A stretch of 64,000 bases of DNA from Tubiluchus corallicola (GCA_030141605.1 JAQGDQ010001059.1:1-64000); one strand, 5' to 3'. Shown: positions 23,101 to 29,790, counted from the first letter of the stretch. Made by a program: numbers and translations. Notes: generated by a model from the sequence alone, not told the origin.

Positions 23101-25526
23101 ATGCCAGCGATCTCCGCAACACCCTGCAGGAAACTTTGGACAAATTTTCGCGTGTTGGCTTATTAATATTAGCTGAGAATGAAAACTGAAGTTTTTTTCA
23201 TGTTCCAGTAGCAAACTTGTGGCACCCGGGGGGGAAAATCTTCTGGCACCCCACCCTTTTAATGTTTTGATTATTTGTTTCATGGGTGAAGCCACAATGT
23301 GCACGCTCTTTGCCCCACTTTCCTTTTTGACATGATACAATAAAATAAATGAATTTATTTCATCGATAAATAAATAAATAAATAAAACGATAAATAAATA
23401 AATGAAATAAATAAAAGAATCACCCTGAGTTTGACTTGCAGTACTGCACTAAAGTAACTCTTTTCTTTGCTTTAGTTGCTCGTAACGCGACAACCGTTAA
23501 ACATTCAGCTCCAGCGTTTAAACATGCAAAAATTATGAAAGATACAGAACACTGCAGGTTTTCACAATAATACAATCTGTATCTTCCAAAATTATCGATT
23601 AGAGTAACTCTTTTTTATGCATTAGTTACTCATAACATGACAACCGTTAAACATTCAGCTCCAGCATTAAAACATGGAAATATTATGAAAGATACAGAAC
23701 ACTGCAGGTTTTCACAATAATACAAGCTTATCGATCAGCTAAGCCACGTGACACCCTATGCATGCATTAAGTAACAAAATTAGCCTTTTTTCTTTGCTGT
23801 ACATAGTAATTAAATCGGCTACAATGATCTCTGCCTGGGCAGTTTTGTTGTAGTTTGAAAACTGTTGTGGAGATTACTGACGTCAAGTAGAACTGCATAG
23901 AACATCGTAGAATGTTCCGTCGGAATGACCGCCTTACCGTCTGGATTGTTCTCGAACATTTGTTCAAGAAGTTTCTCCAGCGCGCTATATAAGGCGAAGC
24001 GGCTGCCGACACAGGACGGCACATCGCACACAGATCTAACACGGACTTGTACTTATTCTTGTATACTTACTTAAACATTTTCCAGACTTTCACGTTTAGT
24101 ATAATCATTTCTCGTTCCTTTATACTTGTTTTGTAAGAATTCTCGCTCAATAAAGTAATAACATTTAACGGCGTGTTTTCTGGTTTTCTCTACGAGCCTT
24201 CCGAGAGAAACAAAACACAACAGAAACTTTTGTTAATTGCTAATGTCGGATTAGTAATTAACAATTAACAGTCATTAAACTCTTAGAAGAATTTTCGCGG
24301 CCTCTCACTCTTGCGCCTCGGGAAGATTGCCCCTTTGTTACGCCTCTGATACGAGCTGCTTGCTTTTGTGCTTATCCAGAATGTGTGGATGTTGTTTTAC
24401 CTCTTTTCAGCTTGGCTTCATTTCAACTCGGTTGTGTGATACATGTTATTTGACATTTGTTGATAAGTTTGGATGATGATCTAATCTTTTGCAAATACTG
24501 GAATGTATCATGATAACTGAGTGAAAATTTCTTCGTTCACCTCTTTACTGTTGAATGCTGTTCTAGTGCTGCCAGCTTTGTACTAATCTGTTAATTATTA
24601 CAGTCTAGCCTCGTTATCTAGCCCGTCGTTATGCTGCCAAACTCGCCTCTCGCCATAGAAAGTACCAGGACGGATTTCCTGCTTTGATATTTACCTCGTT
24701 AAGTCGCCACGTCATGCTAGGATGAGTGCTTATGTAAACTACATTCGTTATGTCGCCAAACAGACAAACTCAGAGGTGAATCGATCAATACATATACCGC
24801 GTGTCGATTAATATAACCGCGGTATGTAGACAATGCTGCTGTACTCGATAGACAGACATAATTAATCTAGTGTGTGTCTCTAGAGGGTTAGATTAGGAGT
24901 GCTGTGGTTGGTTAATGCGCAGAGAAACTAAAGTGTCACGTTTATTGCATTTAAGTGTATACTCGAAAAAGGTTTTTTAAATAAAAAAGTAACATTCTAA
25001 GATTATTTTTACATTTTTTCATTTCTGATTTAATGTTGATTGGTATCATAATGCGAAATATATTTTATATGTACATAGAGGAACACTATGTTAATCAACT
25101 ATTATGTATATACATATAGACTAACTTCGTTATATTCCCGTTATCTCGCCATACTCGCCTCTCGCCAAAAATTTGCCCTAGACGGACAGTGGCGAGATAA
25201 CGAGACTAGACTGTATTAATGATGTGTACAAGTGCTAACCTATTTACAAAAGTATTACATAAATTGACTATATGTACATTTTCAGGCAAAGATGGTGGCT
25301 ATTTTGTCAGTGTTCTACCGTCATTTGTAGCGGTTTGCTGCCGTTTATGAATTAGTTTAAAACTTTGCTAACAGATGTCACTAATTTTCACTGTAGGGTG
25401 TGCGTTGGAATAAAATCTGAACCGGGTGACGACGAATGGTTCTGCGAGAAGTGCCGACCGTCGCACAAACCCAGCACTGGAAGGCCCAGGGGCAGGGGGC
25501 GTGGTCGTCGTAAGAAAAAGGTGTAA
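3410..25526 (+). CDS. TAF3: TAF3, TFIID subunit 3 (10 coding exons, 1,023 aa)
   Basis: This is the TFIID subunit that pairs with TAF10 through a histone fold and reads H3K4me3 with a C-terminal PHD finger, so it acts at active promoters in the nucleus. Coding exons are 3410-3572, 6416-6507, 8468-8618, 9876-10026, 11975-13523, 14313-14432, 15603-15694, 17461-17983, 22050-22150 and 25397-25526. All introns are GT-AG, and the joined length of 3,072 nt is an exact open frame. Residues 1-85 form the histone fold (VAQICQNLGW, then GRTDPVLDDVG, then ELEDY), closely matching the known family. The middle is disordered: Lys/Ala-rich, then Pro/Phe/Met-rich, then Lys/Glu-rich near 703-742, then Pro-rich and Gly/Arg-rich. 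The C4HC3 PHD finger spans about 955-1000 (WICPAC, GCDRCDDWYHW, WFCEKC). The human protein is about 929 aa. The start is the first ATG of the histone fold; an AG at 3377-3378 suggests an upstream 5' UTR exon. The introns are packed with transposon relics. Confidence 0.95.
3598..4081. mobile_element. hAT-like MITE (CAGGGGTGTGCAAATT ends), copy 1
   Basis: Terminal inverted repeats CAGGGGTGTGCAAATT and AATTTGCACACCCCTG, with an 8-bp target duplication ACTTAAAG / ATTTAAAG (one mismatch). Both are typical of hAT elements. It has no transposase. It lies in TAF3 intron 1, only 25 bases past exon 1. Confidence 0.85.
4090..4580. repeat. Dispersed repeat R1, copy 1
   Basis: Matches an inverted copy at 48770-49235 (shared stretches such as CACATGTTTGCGAAAGCGAAA and AGGTACAGCACCTGTTTT) and part of 9515-9740. 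Ends were not resolved, so the class is unknown. No coding potential. Confidence 0.6.
4845..5302. mobile_element. Pogo/Tigger-like MITE (CAGTGTTCCCTC ends), copy 1
   Basis: Begins TA|CAGTGTTCCCTCACTTACCG and ends with an inverted AGCAAGGGAACACT. Ends of this sort with TA target sites are typical of the pogo/Tigger branch of Tc1/mariner. It has no transposase and lies in TAF3 intron 1. Confidence 0.75.
5588..5776 (-). pseudogene. Inverted partial copy of the TAF3 exon 5 3' end, donor and repeat unit
   Basis: Read on the minus strand, it aligns with 13424-13600: the last ~100 coding bases of exon 5 (CAACGGGGATGGTCAAACA, GATTCGAGAAG, GGAAGGGAAAAC), the splice donor (CAAACAGGTGAGAGTACAG here, CAAACAGGTAAGAGTACAG in exon 5) and one unit of the intron 5 minisatellite. 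About half of the coding differences in the best-aligned part are silent. A small indel and stops break the frame, so it is not a functional exon. It sits in intron 1, antisense to its own gene. Confidence 0.85.
5840..6342. repeat. Retroposon-like fragment with (TTC)n edge
   Basis: Starts at AATAAAGATTCTTCTTCTTC and runs to ATCCGGGCTTGGGACCGGCA, ending near a poly-C run. The AGATGCCCTTCCTGACC to GGGACCGGC segment resembles a 3' region common in animal retroposons. That family assignment is from memory and uncertain. Confidence 0.45.
6416..6507 (+). CDS. TAF3: TAF3 coding exon 2 (histone fold, C-terminal part)
   Basis: Codes residues 55-85. After joining the split codon it reads GRTDPVLDDVGLAFRDLG and then SELEDYV, the third helix and tail of the TAF3 histone fold. 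The acceptor is TTTGCAG and the donor GAG|GTGAGC. It has no long ORF of its own and was found by homology reading. Confidence 0.93.
6530..7110. repeat. Dispersed repeat R2, copy 1
   Basis: About 580 bp matching an inverted copy at 44510-45065, with shared stretches such as TTTGCACGGAAAGT, GAAAACATTTTAAA and GGTCATTTGAAA. Part of it also occurs at 48500-48680. Ends and class are unresolved. It lies in TAF3 intron 2. Confidence 0.65.
7382..7755. mobile_element. Copy 2 of the AAGCCTTTTCACAG-ended MITE
   Basis: Same orientation as the copy at 1873-3318 and similar from the TTTTCGTAGTTTC end to GAAAAAGAGAAAAGGCT. It lacks the 65-bp array and lies in TAF3 intron 2. Confidence 0.6.
7831..8441. mobile_element. 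Pogo-like MITE (CAGTCTAGCCTCGTTATC ends), copy 1
   Basis: Flanked by TA on both sides, with ends CAGCCTAGTCTCGTTATCTC and GAGATAACGAGGCTAGACTG. The ~610-bp body is shared with 18095-18711 and 24601-25213, which are in the opposite orientation. It has no transposase and lies in TAF3 intron 2. Confidence 0.85.
8468..8618 (+). CDS. TAF3: TAF3 coding exon 3 (post-histone-fold segment)
   Basis: Codes residues 86-135, beginning VEPIPF and ending PLMYPEG. It corresponds to the human segment starting IEPVTF and containing IPDYMPP, a short conserved stretch after the histone fold. The acceptor is TTTGTAG and the donor ATG|GTGAGT. Confidence 0.92.
8767..8860. repeat. Short dispersed repeat R3, copy 1
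   Basis: GGACGATTGTGTAAACATTA followed by AAAATATTGGAAACTACAAC also occurs at 14083-14178. It ends directly against a MITE at 8861. Confidence 0.6.
8861..9330. mobile_element. hAT-like MITE B (CAGGGATGAGAATTTTC ends), copy A
   Basis: Ends CAGGAATGAGAATTTTC and GTCATTCTCATCCCTG. The core contains CCGCTAGGTGGCAG (8990-9003), a CTCF-like word. Flanks share AAGCTT. It lies in TAF3 intron 3. Confidence 0.8.
9515..9740. repeat. Dispersed repeat R1, partial copy 2
   Basis: Shares CATGAGCTGTCGAACGTGTG, AGAGGTACAGCACCTG and GGCGAAATGCATGTACCAGC with 4090-4580. It lies in TAF3 intron 3. Confidence 0.55.
9876..10026 (+). CDS. TAF3: TAF3 coding exon 4
   Basis: Codes residues 136-186, a Ser/Pro-rich linker that contains GKRPVTG and ends SAKRPR. 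Both resemble the GKRPLDS and MKRPR segments of vertebrate TAF3 and are probably a nuclear localisation signal. The acceptor is ATCTAG and the donor AAG|GTATCC. The phases fit exons 3 and 5. Confidence 0.9.
10167..10630 (+). mobile_element. tRNA-derived SINE with (ATT)n tail, copy 1
   Basis: The head has a Pol III A box TAGTCTAGTGG and a B box GTTCGAACC (10221-10229), spaced as in a tRNA. A body of about 180 bases follows, ending CCAAAAGCCGACTTT-AAATAAAG, then an (ATT)n tract of about 200 bases. It lies in TAF3 intron 4. Confidence 0.85.
10960..11110 (-). mobile_element. tRNA-like SINE fragment
   Basis: On the minus strand it has a B-box-like GGTTCAAATAC and then a body with CAGGCTGCGCACTGAAAAGC and ATAATCTTGAGAAAAT. 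The latter stretch recurs at 44230-44290. Confidence 0.4.
11207..11535 (-). mobile_element. tRNA-derived SINE with (ATT)n tail, copy 2, inverted
   Basis: Reverse-complement partner of the SINE at 10167 over the whole body, with its tail seen as (AAT)n at 11207-11282. A and B boxes are both kept. It lies in the same intron, so the transcript could fold the two copies into a long hairpin. Confidence 0.85.
11975..13523 (+). CDS. TAF3: TAF3 coding exon 5 (large disordered central exon)
   Basis: Codes residues 186-702. It begins with a Lys/Ala/Pro-rich basic region. An acidic and Ser-rich part follows that includes SVDDSIEEVLRQMK, resembling the DASIDEVV segment of vertebrate TAF3. The last part is rich in Pro, Phe and Met (about 12,120-12,470 of the reading is basic; the Pro-rich part lies at 13,110-13,430). 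GC content is clearly higher than in the flanking introns. The last ~100 bases and the donor are also present as an inverted copy in intron 1 (5588-5776). The donor CAG|GTAAGA opens directly into a tandem array. Confidence 0.92.
13530..14052. repeat. Minisatellite, 5 units of about 108 bp, abutting the exon 5 donor
   Basis: Units start at 13531, 13638, 13746, 13853 and 13964 with TACAGAACCCAGGGGCATTG and end GCCTCTTGTCAGTAACA. The first unit begins 8 bases into intron 5. The unit boundary (GTCAGTAACAATAGTACAG) looks like a decayed copy of the exon 5 donor region (GTCAAACAGGTAAGAGTACAG, read in two parts). Confidence 0.92.
14083..14178. repeat. Short dispersed repeat R3, copy 2
   Basis: Near-identical partner of 8767-8860, in TAF3 intron 5 just after the minisatellite. 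Confidence 0.6.
14313..14432 (+). CDS. TAF3: TAF3 coding exon 6 (Lys/Glu coiled region)
   Basis: Codes residues 703-742, forty residues made almost only of Lys, Glu, Arg and Gln (EKKEKDKEQLRKEKKERKKE and similar). This matches the highly charged region of vertebrate TAF3 that precedes the PHD finger. The acceptor is TTGTAG and the donor CGG|GTATGA. It is in phase 0 at both ends. Confidence 0.88.
14545..14676. repeat. TGTCTG/TGTTTG microsatellite
   Basis: Imperfect tandem run of CTGTCTGTCTGTTTGTTTG-type units in TAF3 intron 6. Confidence 0.85.
14853..15225. mobile_element. Inverted pair of hAT-like transposase fragments
   Basis: The left arm (14853-14968, plus) and right arm (15112-15225, minus) are inverted copies. 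Each codes IKNKEIHDHYxGKRIQxxVI and GDAALKKIINNVQN, and the left arm runs on to YYSIILDCTPDAGHQ. This resembles the DUF4371/ZMYM-type domain of hAT-related transposases. The domain call is by recognition, not search. It lies in TAF3 intron 6. Confidence 0.6.
15603..15694 (+). CDS. TAF3: TAF3 coding exon 7
   Basis: Codes residues 743-773: MREESPTPLLMPKLKIKFGG, then a Gly/Ser run. It corresponds to the human TAF3 segment SPVIPRLTLRVG. The acceptor is ATTACAG and the donor TT|GTGAGT. The exon ends after two bases of a codon, which the next exon completes. Confidence 0.88.
15700..16333. other. TAF3 intron 7, first part
   Basis: No exon or known repeat end recognised here. Confidence 0.4.
16334..16816. 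mobile_element. hAT-like MITE (CAGGGGTGTGCAAATT ends), copy 2, inverted
   Basis: Full-length relative of the element at 3598-4081 in the opposite orientation, with both CAGGGGTGTGCAAATT-type ends. It lies in TAF3 intron 7. Confidence 0.85.
16817..17460. other. TAF3 intron 7, last part
   Basis: No repeat family recognised; it ends in the exon 8 acceptor. Confidence 0.4.
17461..17983 (+). CDS. TAF3: TAF3 coding exon 8 (Pro-rich and Gly/Arg-rich linker)
   Basis: Codes residues 773-947. The first half is Ser/Pro-rich with many SP and SPK motifs. The second half is Gly/Arg-rich (RGGLFRGAAGRGRGRG). The exon ends ISETEGTIV, aligning with the short VVTETVSTYVI stretch just before the vertebrate PHD finger. 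The acceptor is TGTTTCAG and the donor GTG|GTATAA; reading on without splicing would hit a stop two codons later. Confidence 0.9.
18095..18711. mobile_element. Pogo-like MITE (CAGTCTAGCCTCGTTATC ends), copy 2
   Basis: TA-flanked, ends CAGTCTAGCCTCGTTATCTC and GATAACGAGACTAGGCTG, inverted relative to 7831-8441. It lies in TAF3 intron 8, about 110 bases after exon 8. Confidence 0.85.
18868..19247. mobile_element. Copy 3 of the AAGCCTTTTCACAG-ended MITE, inverted
   Basis: Begins AATAAGCCTTTTCTACAG and is the reverse-complement arrangement of copy 1, without the array. It lies in TAF3 intron 8. Confidence 0.6.
19907..20306 (+). mobile_element. Solo LTR, copy 1, with HSE and TATA
   Basis: Begins TGTTGTGGAGAT and ends CACAACA (TG...CA), with a near-matching 5-bp flank GTTCT / GTTAT. 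Promoter layout is visible: perfect three-unit heat-shock element 19987-20001, TATATAAG at 20029-20036, a (GA)n run at about 20066-20109, and AATAAA near 20233. No internal retroelement genes, so this is a solo LTR or a similar promoter-bearing element. It lies in TAF3 intron 8. Confidence 0.7.
19987..20036 (+). promoter_or_regulatory. Heat-shock element plus TATA in solo LTR copy 1
   Basis: AGAATGTTCTGGAAG (19987-20001) fits nGAAnnTTCnnGAAn exactly. A second GAAGCTTC pair follows at 20011-20018, and TATATAAG starts 28 bases after the first element. Confidence 0.6.
20475..20877. mobile_element. hAT-like MITE C (TAGGGGTGAGCAT ends), copy 1
   Basis: Begins TAGGGGTGAGCATCGAACG and ends GGTAGAGAATGCTCA. 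It is rich in TTCGAATTCGATTCGAA-type words. The right end has lost its CCCCTA. It lies in TAF3 intron 8. Confidence 0.75.
21442..21993. mobile_element. hAT-like MITE B, copy B
   Basis: Ends CAGGGATGAGAATTTTC and GTCATTCTCATTCTTG, with 8-bp duplication ATGTACAA / ACGTACAA. The core word is the weaker CCGCTAGTTGGCAG (21571-21584). Its right end lies 56 bases upstream of TAF3 exon 9. Confidence 0.82.
22050..22150 (+). CDS. TAF3: TAF3 coding exon 9 (PHD finger, first half)
   Basis: Codes residues 948-981: DDHGQKIWICPACKMQDDGS, then PMIGCDRCDDWYHW. It carries the first two zinc cysteine pairs and the histidine, plus the acidic and aromatic residues used for H3K4me3 reading in the family. The donor splits the final Trp codon (TG|GTATGT). 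Confidence 0.95.
22545..22695. repeat. Dispersed repeat R4, copy 1
   Basis: GGCACGACACTAGATTGAGA, GAATCTTATATATAT and ATTAAGCCCATACCAGTAGG recur at 28535-28640. The sequence upstream to about 22180 may belong to the same element but has no partner here. Confidence 0.5.
22757..23121 (-). mobile_element. Solo LTR, copy 2, inverted
   Basis: Reverse complement of the 19907-20306 element from the TGTTGTGTTTCTCTCGG end to the CGATCTCCGCAACA end, including TATATAAG and the poly(A) signal. HSE-like GAAGCTTC and GAACATTC remain, but not a perfect three-unit element. It lies in TAF3 intron 9. Confidence 0.7.
23340..23735. repeat. AAAT microsatellite and a 150-bp tandem duplication
   Basis: (ATAA)n runs to about 23415. 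Two units at about 23455-23590 and 23604-23735 then share CAACCGTTAAACATTCAGCT and GATACAGAACACTGCAGGTT. It lies in TAF3 intron 9 between two solo LTRs. Confidence 0.75.
23863..24222 (+). mobile_element. Solo LTR, copy 3, with HSE and TATA
   Basis: TGTTGTGGAGAT to CACAACA, with AAAAC / GAAAC flanks. It has TATATAAG at 23986-23993 and AATAAA near 24150. The HSE region differs in sequence from copy 1 yet is again perfect (TTCAAGAAGTTTC, 23963-23975). It lies in TAF3 intron 9, same strand as the gene. Confidence 0.7.
23949..23993 (+). promoter_or_regulatory. Heat-shock element plus TATA in solo LTR copy 3
   Basis: TTCTCGAA (23949-23956) and TTCAAGAAGTTTC (23963-23975, a perfect TTCnnGAAnnTTC) lie just upstream of TATATAAG (23986-23993). 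Confidence 0.6.
24601..25213. mobile_element. Pogo-like MITE (CAGTCTAGCCTCGTTATC ends), copy 3
   Basis: TA-flanked, same orientation as 18095-18711. A middle portion near 24,940-25,040 differs from the other copies. It lies in TAF3 intron 9. Confidence 0.85.
25397..25526 (+). CDS. TAF3: TAF3 coding exon 10 (PHD finger, second half, and stop)
   Basis: Codes residues 981-1023. It supplies WVCVGIK and EWFCEKC, completing the C4HC3 PHD finger, and ends in a basic Arg/Gly/Lys tail (RGRGRGRRKKKV). The stop is TAA at 25524-25526. A MITE begins only 16 bases after the stop. Confidence 0.95.
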
Positions 25527-25542
25527 GACTGCGTACAAGCTT

Positions 25543-26077
25543 CAGGGATGAGAATTTTCCGCGGATACGCGGAATTCCGGGTTTTTGGAAGACCAGTAGT
25601 GCCATTTTTGTAAATCGCGTAAATTCGTTGAGAAAATTTTTACCGGCCCAGTACATTATTTCACAAGCTGACCGCTAGGTGGCAGGCCGTCACTTTGTTT
25701 ACATCACGTACATCAGTGTAACCACGTGTATATCTCTATGTATAAAAATATAGAATCAATTGTGCGGAGTTATTTGAGTCAATTGCAGACAGTTTTTATA
25801 TACTTTTGCATAGGAGCAGCCAGTACTTAGGCGTTTTTGAGAAAATTAGGTATCATGTATCCTTGATAGTTGGGTATTTTAAATTATGCATGAAACAAGG
25901 TAATTGATATTTTAAGTCCACTTAGAGGCTTTTTGTGGTCACAAAATTGCTATTTGTTGCTTCGCCCCCTTGAACCCTCATGGGGACTTTGCCCCTCAAC
26001 CCCATTAGGGTGCCTAGGCGGCCCCAAAACCCCCAGCCTGTTTCAGAGTTTTTTGCGATTTGTCATTCTCATCCCTG
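25543..26077. mobile_element. hAT-like MITE B, copy C, in the TAF3 3' UTR
   Basis: Ends CAGGGATGAGAATTTTC and GTCATTCTCATCCCTG. It starts 16 bases after the TAF3 stop codon, so it would be transcribed as 3' UTR. The CTCF-like word is at 25672-25685. Confidence 0.83.
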
Positions 26078-26207
26078 CAAGCTGTACTTGTGTTGCATCG
26101 TTGTTTGAGATTATAGTAATTGTGTACTGTGAGGGTAAAGCATTGTACTTGTCTACAGATTAATGTAAATACAGCAGCTAACTGTAACTGTACTCCAGTA
26201 CCTCCGT

Positions 26208-26567
26208 TAGGGGTGAGCATCGAACGCTCGAATTCCATTCGAACGAGTTTTTTTAGTTCGAACTCGATTCGAATCCAAAACTATAGATTCGAATAATTCA
26301 GCACTTCAATCACATATGTTCCTGATCATTAAAACGATTGAAACATCATGCAATTAGCATAATTTAGTTTTTATTTCTGCGCACAACTTTAAGCAAATTA
26401 CTAGTCATTTTATTGCAGAACAAAATCTAGTGATATGCATGATCTTTGTAAGATTAATTTTTACTGGTGGTTCGAAAACTTGTTCGAGAATCTTTCAATC
26501 TCAAGTCGAATTCGAACCAATTCGGTTCGATTCGAATTCGCTTTCTGGTAGAGAATGCTCACCCCTA
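26208..26567. mobile_element. hAT-like MITE C (TAGGGGTGAGCAT ends), copy 2
   Basis: Perfect ends TAGGGGTGAGCAT and ATGCTCACCCCTA, with a perfect 8-bp duplication ACCTCCGT at 26200-26207 and 26568-26575. It lies in the probable TAF3 3' UTR. Confidence 0.9.
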
Positions 26568-26624
26568 ACCTCCGTGTTTCCATTTTATGTAAATACACTG
26601 ACAGAATTTGTTGTAAATACTCGT

Positions 26625-26630
26625 AATAAA
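26625..26630 (+). terminator. Candidate TAF3 poly(A) signal
   Basis: AATAAA, the first clear one downstream of the TAF3 stop. If used, the 3' UTR is about 1.1 kb and most of it is two MITEs (25543-26077 and 26208-26567). No transcript evidence is available. Confidence 0.45.
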
Positions 26631-26784
26631 TATTTATTGATTATAGAATATTATTGTTTCAGTTCTTTAGCATTTATCTTGTACCAACGGATGCTGTGCC
26701 CTTAGACATGCTGTTTTTTCATTGCAAAATAGCACAGGACCATACTATGTGTTTAGCAACTAAAGCTGTGCTAGACCAGTTTAA

Positions 26785-27235
26785 CCCTTTCATACCCGTT
26801 GTATCCCGTGGGATACGAGAATATTTTCTGCCTTTAAAATTAATAAAATTTTAAAACTGACAGTTATTTGATCTGTTAATAGTTATTTTGATTTAAACCA
26901 ATAACAATAGACCAAAAATGGTGATAAAATGGCAAACTAGAAAATCTACATAGCATAAAAACTGTGCAAGGTACAGTACTTTAGAGACGACTTTGTACAG
27001 ATCAGCATAGCATGCATACTAAATGTCTTAAATACTTTAAAAAATTATCAGCAGTTGCAAAATGAAGCACATTTTATGCTTCCATTGAATCCCAATGTAT
27101 CCTGTGGGATACAGGCTATATTTAGCACGCGGGCAAAGGCAGAAAAAAATTATTATGTGTAAACAAGATGGACATACTGAACAACCAAGCCAAAAAATTT
27201 TTTCTTATTAAACAAATAATTTGGGACTGAAAGGG
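26785..27235. mobile_element. piggyBac-like MITE with TTAA target sites
   Basis: TTAA|CCCTTTCATACCC at the left and GGGACTGAAAGGG|TTAA at the right. TTAA duplication with CCCT-type ends is the piggyBac signature. Subterminal palindromes GTATCCCGTGGGATAC (left) and GTATCCTGTGGGATAC (right) are present. No transposase. Confidence 0.8.
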
Positions 27236-27239
27236 TTAA

Positions 27240-27921
27240 CAAATGGATGGCTGATCGCCGAACGATCGATTCTGAGCGCTTTAATCTTTCACGCCGTTGC
27301 TAGATTTCAAAAAGCACGAACGCCATCTTTGCTAACCGATGAAAACTGCTTAACACCAACAAAAAAAAGTCAAACATTAATAAACTGTATGTTGTTTTAT
27401 ATTTGGAAAATTAAAGACTTCCATGGTGTATGCTGCAAAATGTGTCTATACAATGTCTGCGACCGAGTAGTCTGTGAAAAACTAGTACAATATTGATACA
27501 ACTTCGTGCAATAACTATACTATGACTATGCAAAAAAAATGGTGGCTCAGTGACTATAGCATACAGTAAACATATAAAGAACCAATGTTTAGCCACAAGT
27601 AGGACAATGTTTACAAGTACGGACTGTTTAACCTATCTACAAGATGTGTGACTGACTACTGATGTTTATTTTTAATGGCATGTTTAAGTTTATGACACAA
27701 AACACAACACCACATAATTTAACATGAACATTTGGGTTAGAAAAGTTTCGCAATGCGGAAAATTTCGCTGCTACCTTAACGCGTTTCAAACGCCATTTAA
27801 ACTCAAGTTAAAATGTATACAACCAAATTCTTTTGACTGCGGTAACAAAGTCGCAAAGTTTCCACTTCATTGCAACATTTGTTTATCTTACACTTTGCGT
27901 ACAAAAGAAACCCTTTTTGGC
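27240..27921. other. Intergenic, no gene seen
   Basis: AT-rich sequence between two MITEs. No exon signal on either strand. Confidence 0.4.
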
Positions 27922-27929
27922 AGTGTAAT

Positions 27930-28709
27930 TAGGGTTGCCACCTTGACGCGAACCAAAATCGGGAGTCAGGATCCAGTAAGTGGCTGAATCGACACATTTC
28001 TTCTATTTTAAAGGTTTTATAAGACCTTTTTCAGAATCAAAACTCAAGAAACTTTAATCACAAAGTAGCAGGAATTTCTTGATGTTAGACTCTAGTCTCG
28101 AAAGTTTTAAACTTCGCAAAAAAAAGTGCAAACTGTGTACATCGAGTTCAAATCTTTTTAATGCTTCTGGAAATCATTTTATGATTATTAAGCAATTTAT
28201 GCTGTCAATTAAAGTTAATTCTGTAAGTTTGGTTTTATCTTAGCGAAACCGCTGTTTACAGCCTAACTTTATGCAAACTTTCAATAAACTGAAAGTTCTA
28301 TTTCCGTTTTATTCCACTTAAATTTCAATGTGATGCTCGAAATCAGCAGATTTCACAATTCTTCAAACATGCCTACTACAACCACCGCTGAACGGGCTAT
28401 CAATCCATGGCCAGCACCGCCCTCGGCCGGTTCCCGTTCTCCAGATCTCAGGCGTATAACCTTTGCAAAAAATGGCCATTTTTGGAGGAATTTCGCCCCT
28501 CTTTCCTCGCAGTGGGCCTGATTCGAAAAATAAACCCCCAATAGCACGACACTAGATCGAGACCTGTAGCCTCGAATCTTATATATATATATATATATAT
28601 ACACATATTAAGCCCATACCAGTAGAATTAATATATAGATCCTACCAAACTACAGACCTGTGGCTGAATTTCAGGAGACTGGGCCAAATCAGGAGTGGTG
28701 GCAACCCTA
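27930..28709. mobile_element. hAT-like MITE (TAGGGTTGCCACC ends)
   Basis: Ends TAGGGTTGCCACC and GGTGGCAACCCTA, with 8-bp duplication AGTGTAAT / AGAGTAAT. It contains an R4 fragment and a TA microsatellite. No transposase. Confidence 0.8.
28535..28640. repeat. Dispersed repeat R4, copy 2
   Basis: Partner of 22545-22695, nested inside the MITE at 27930-28709. Confidence 0.5.
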
Positions 28710-28969
28710 AGAGTAATACTTCGTACACAATTTGATTCAACAAGCGGAAAACTCAATCGTGGAGTAAACAGCAAGGTGGTCAAAAACCACTTTTTAACCC
28801 GTTCTTTATCTCAACTGCTTTAAGAACGGTCATTATCAATGTCTAACAGACGCTATGCTGACCGGTTCGCCAAGTTAACGGTACGTACACTTTTGCACTG
28901 TACGAGTTACGTGAACGAAATAGACCATCGATTCGGGGGCGAACGGTCTCTAACAAAAAAACTTTTGAC

Positions 28970-29296
28970 TTTCAAACTCGAATCGAACCGAATTTCAAGA
29001 TTTCCAATCGAATTCAACATTTCTGAATAAGTTTTTGAATCTTTAATAAAAACCCGGTCTTGCAAAGTTACTCATTCTTGTTCATCGGTAAAACCGCTAA
29101 TAATCCGATTACAAACGCCGCGCAGAAATCGCAACTAAAATGTGCCGACTGCAAAAGCTGTTTGAAATGTTTAAATGATAAGGAACGCGTGTAATTGAAG
29201 CGCTGAATTATTCGAAACCATAATTTTGGATTCGAATCGAACGCGAGTAAAAAAACCCATTTGAATCGAATTCGAACTTTTGATGGTTTCCCCTAC
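28970..29296. mobile_element. hAT-like MITE C, diverged inverted copy
   Basis: Contains TTCGAATC and TCGAATTCGAA words and an inverted TGAAGCGCTGAATTATTCGA matching the inside of MITE C. The ends are eroded. Confidence 0.5.
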
Positions 29297-29338
29297 CATT
29301 GCTACAACCATACATCTTTTCTATAGATCAGGGGTGTG

Positions 29339-29790
29339 CAAATTATCTGACTAGCCGGGCCACATTAAACTTTCCCGCAATTCCTGCAGGCCACTGACAG
29401 TTTGGTCAAGGAGCCAAGTACAGAAAGGCCTAATAACGGTTTTTTTTTGCATCCGACCTGAGTACATCATTACTACTACACTCAAGAAACTATTTTAGAA
29501 GTTATTAAAATTTATATTACAAACCACATATTTCTACTTTCAGGACAGATAGTGGTAATTTCATTACAATGCATATTAGTAATGTGTATCACACAGTCTG
29601 TGTAGTACAGTGACATTAAGTTACAACCATCTTGTAAGGGTTAATGGCATCCGATCTAGTAGAAAAAACTACCCGCACTATCTTTGGGATCGTGGCACGG
29701 ACTTCAGCTGGATACACTCAATTAATCGCCCGGGCCGCACTTTCATTAGGTTGACAAATCTCTTTGCGGGCCGCAATTTGCACACCCCTG
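29339..29790. mobile_element. hAT-like MITE (CAGGGGTGTGCAAATT ends), copy 3, inverted
   Basis: Both ends intact, with 8-bp duplication CTATAGAT / CTATAGAG. It lies in the intergenic space between the two convergent genes. Confidence 0.85.
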
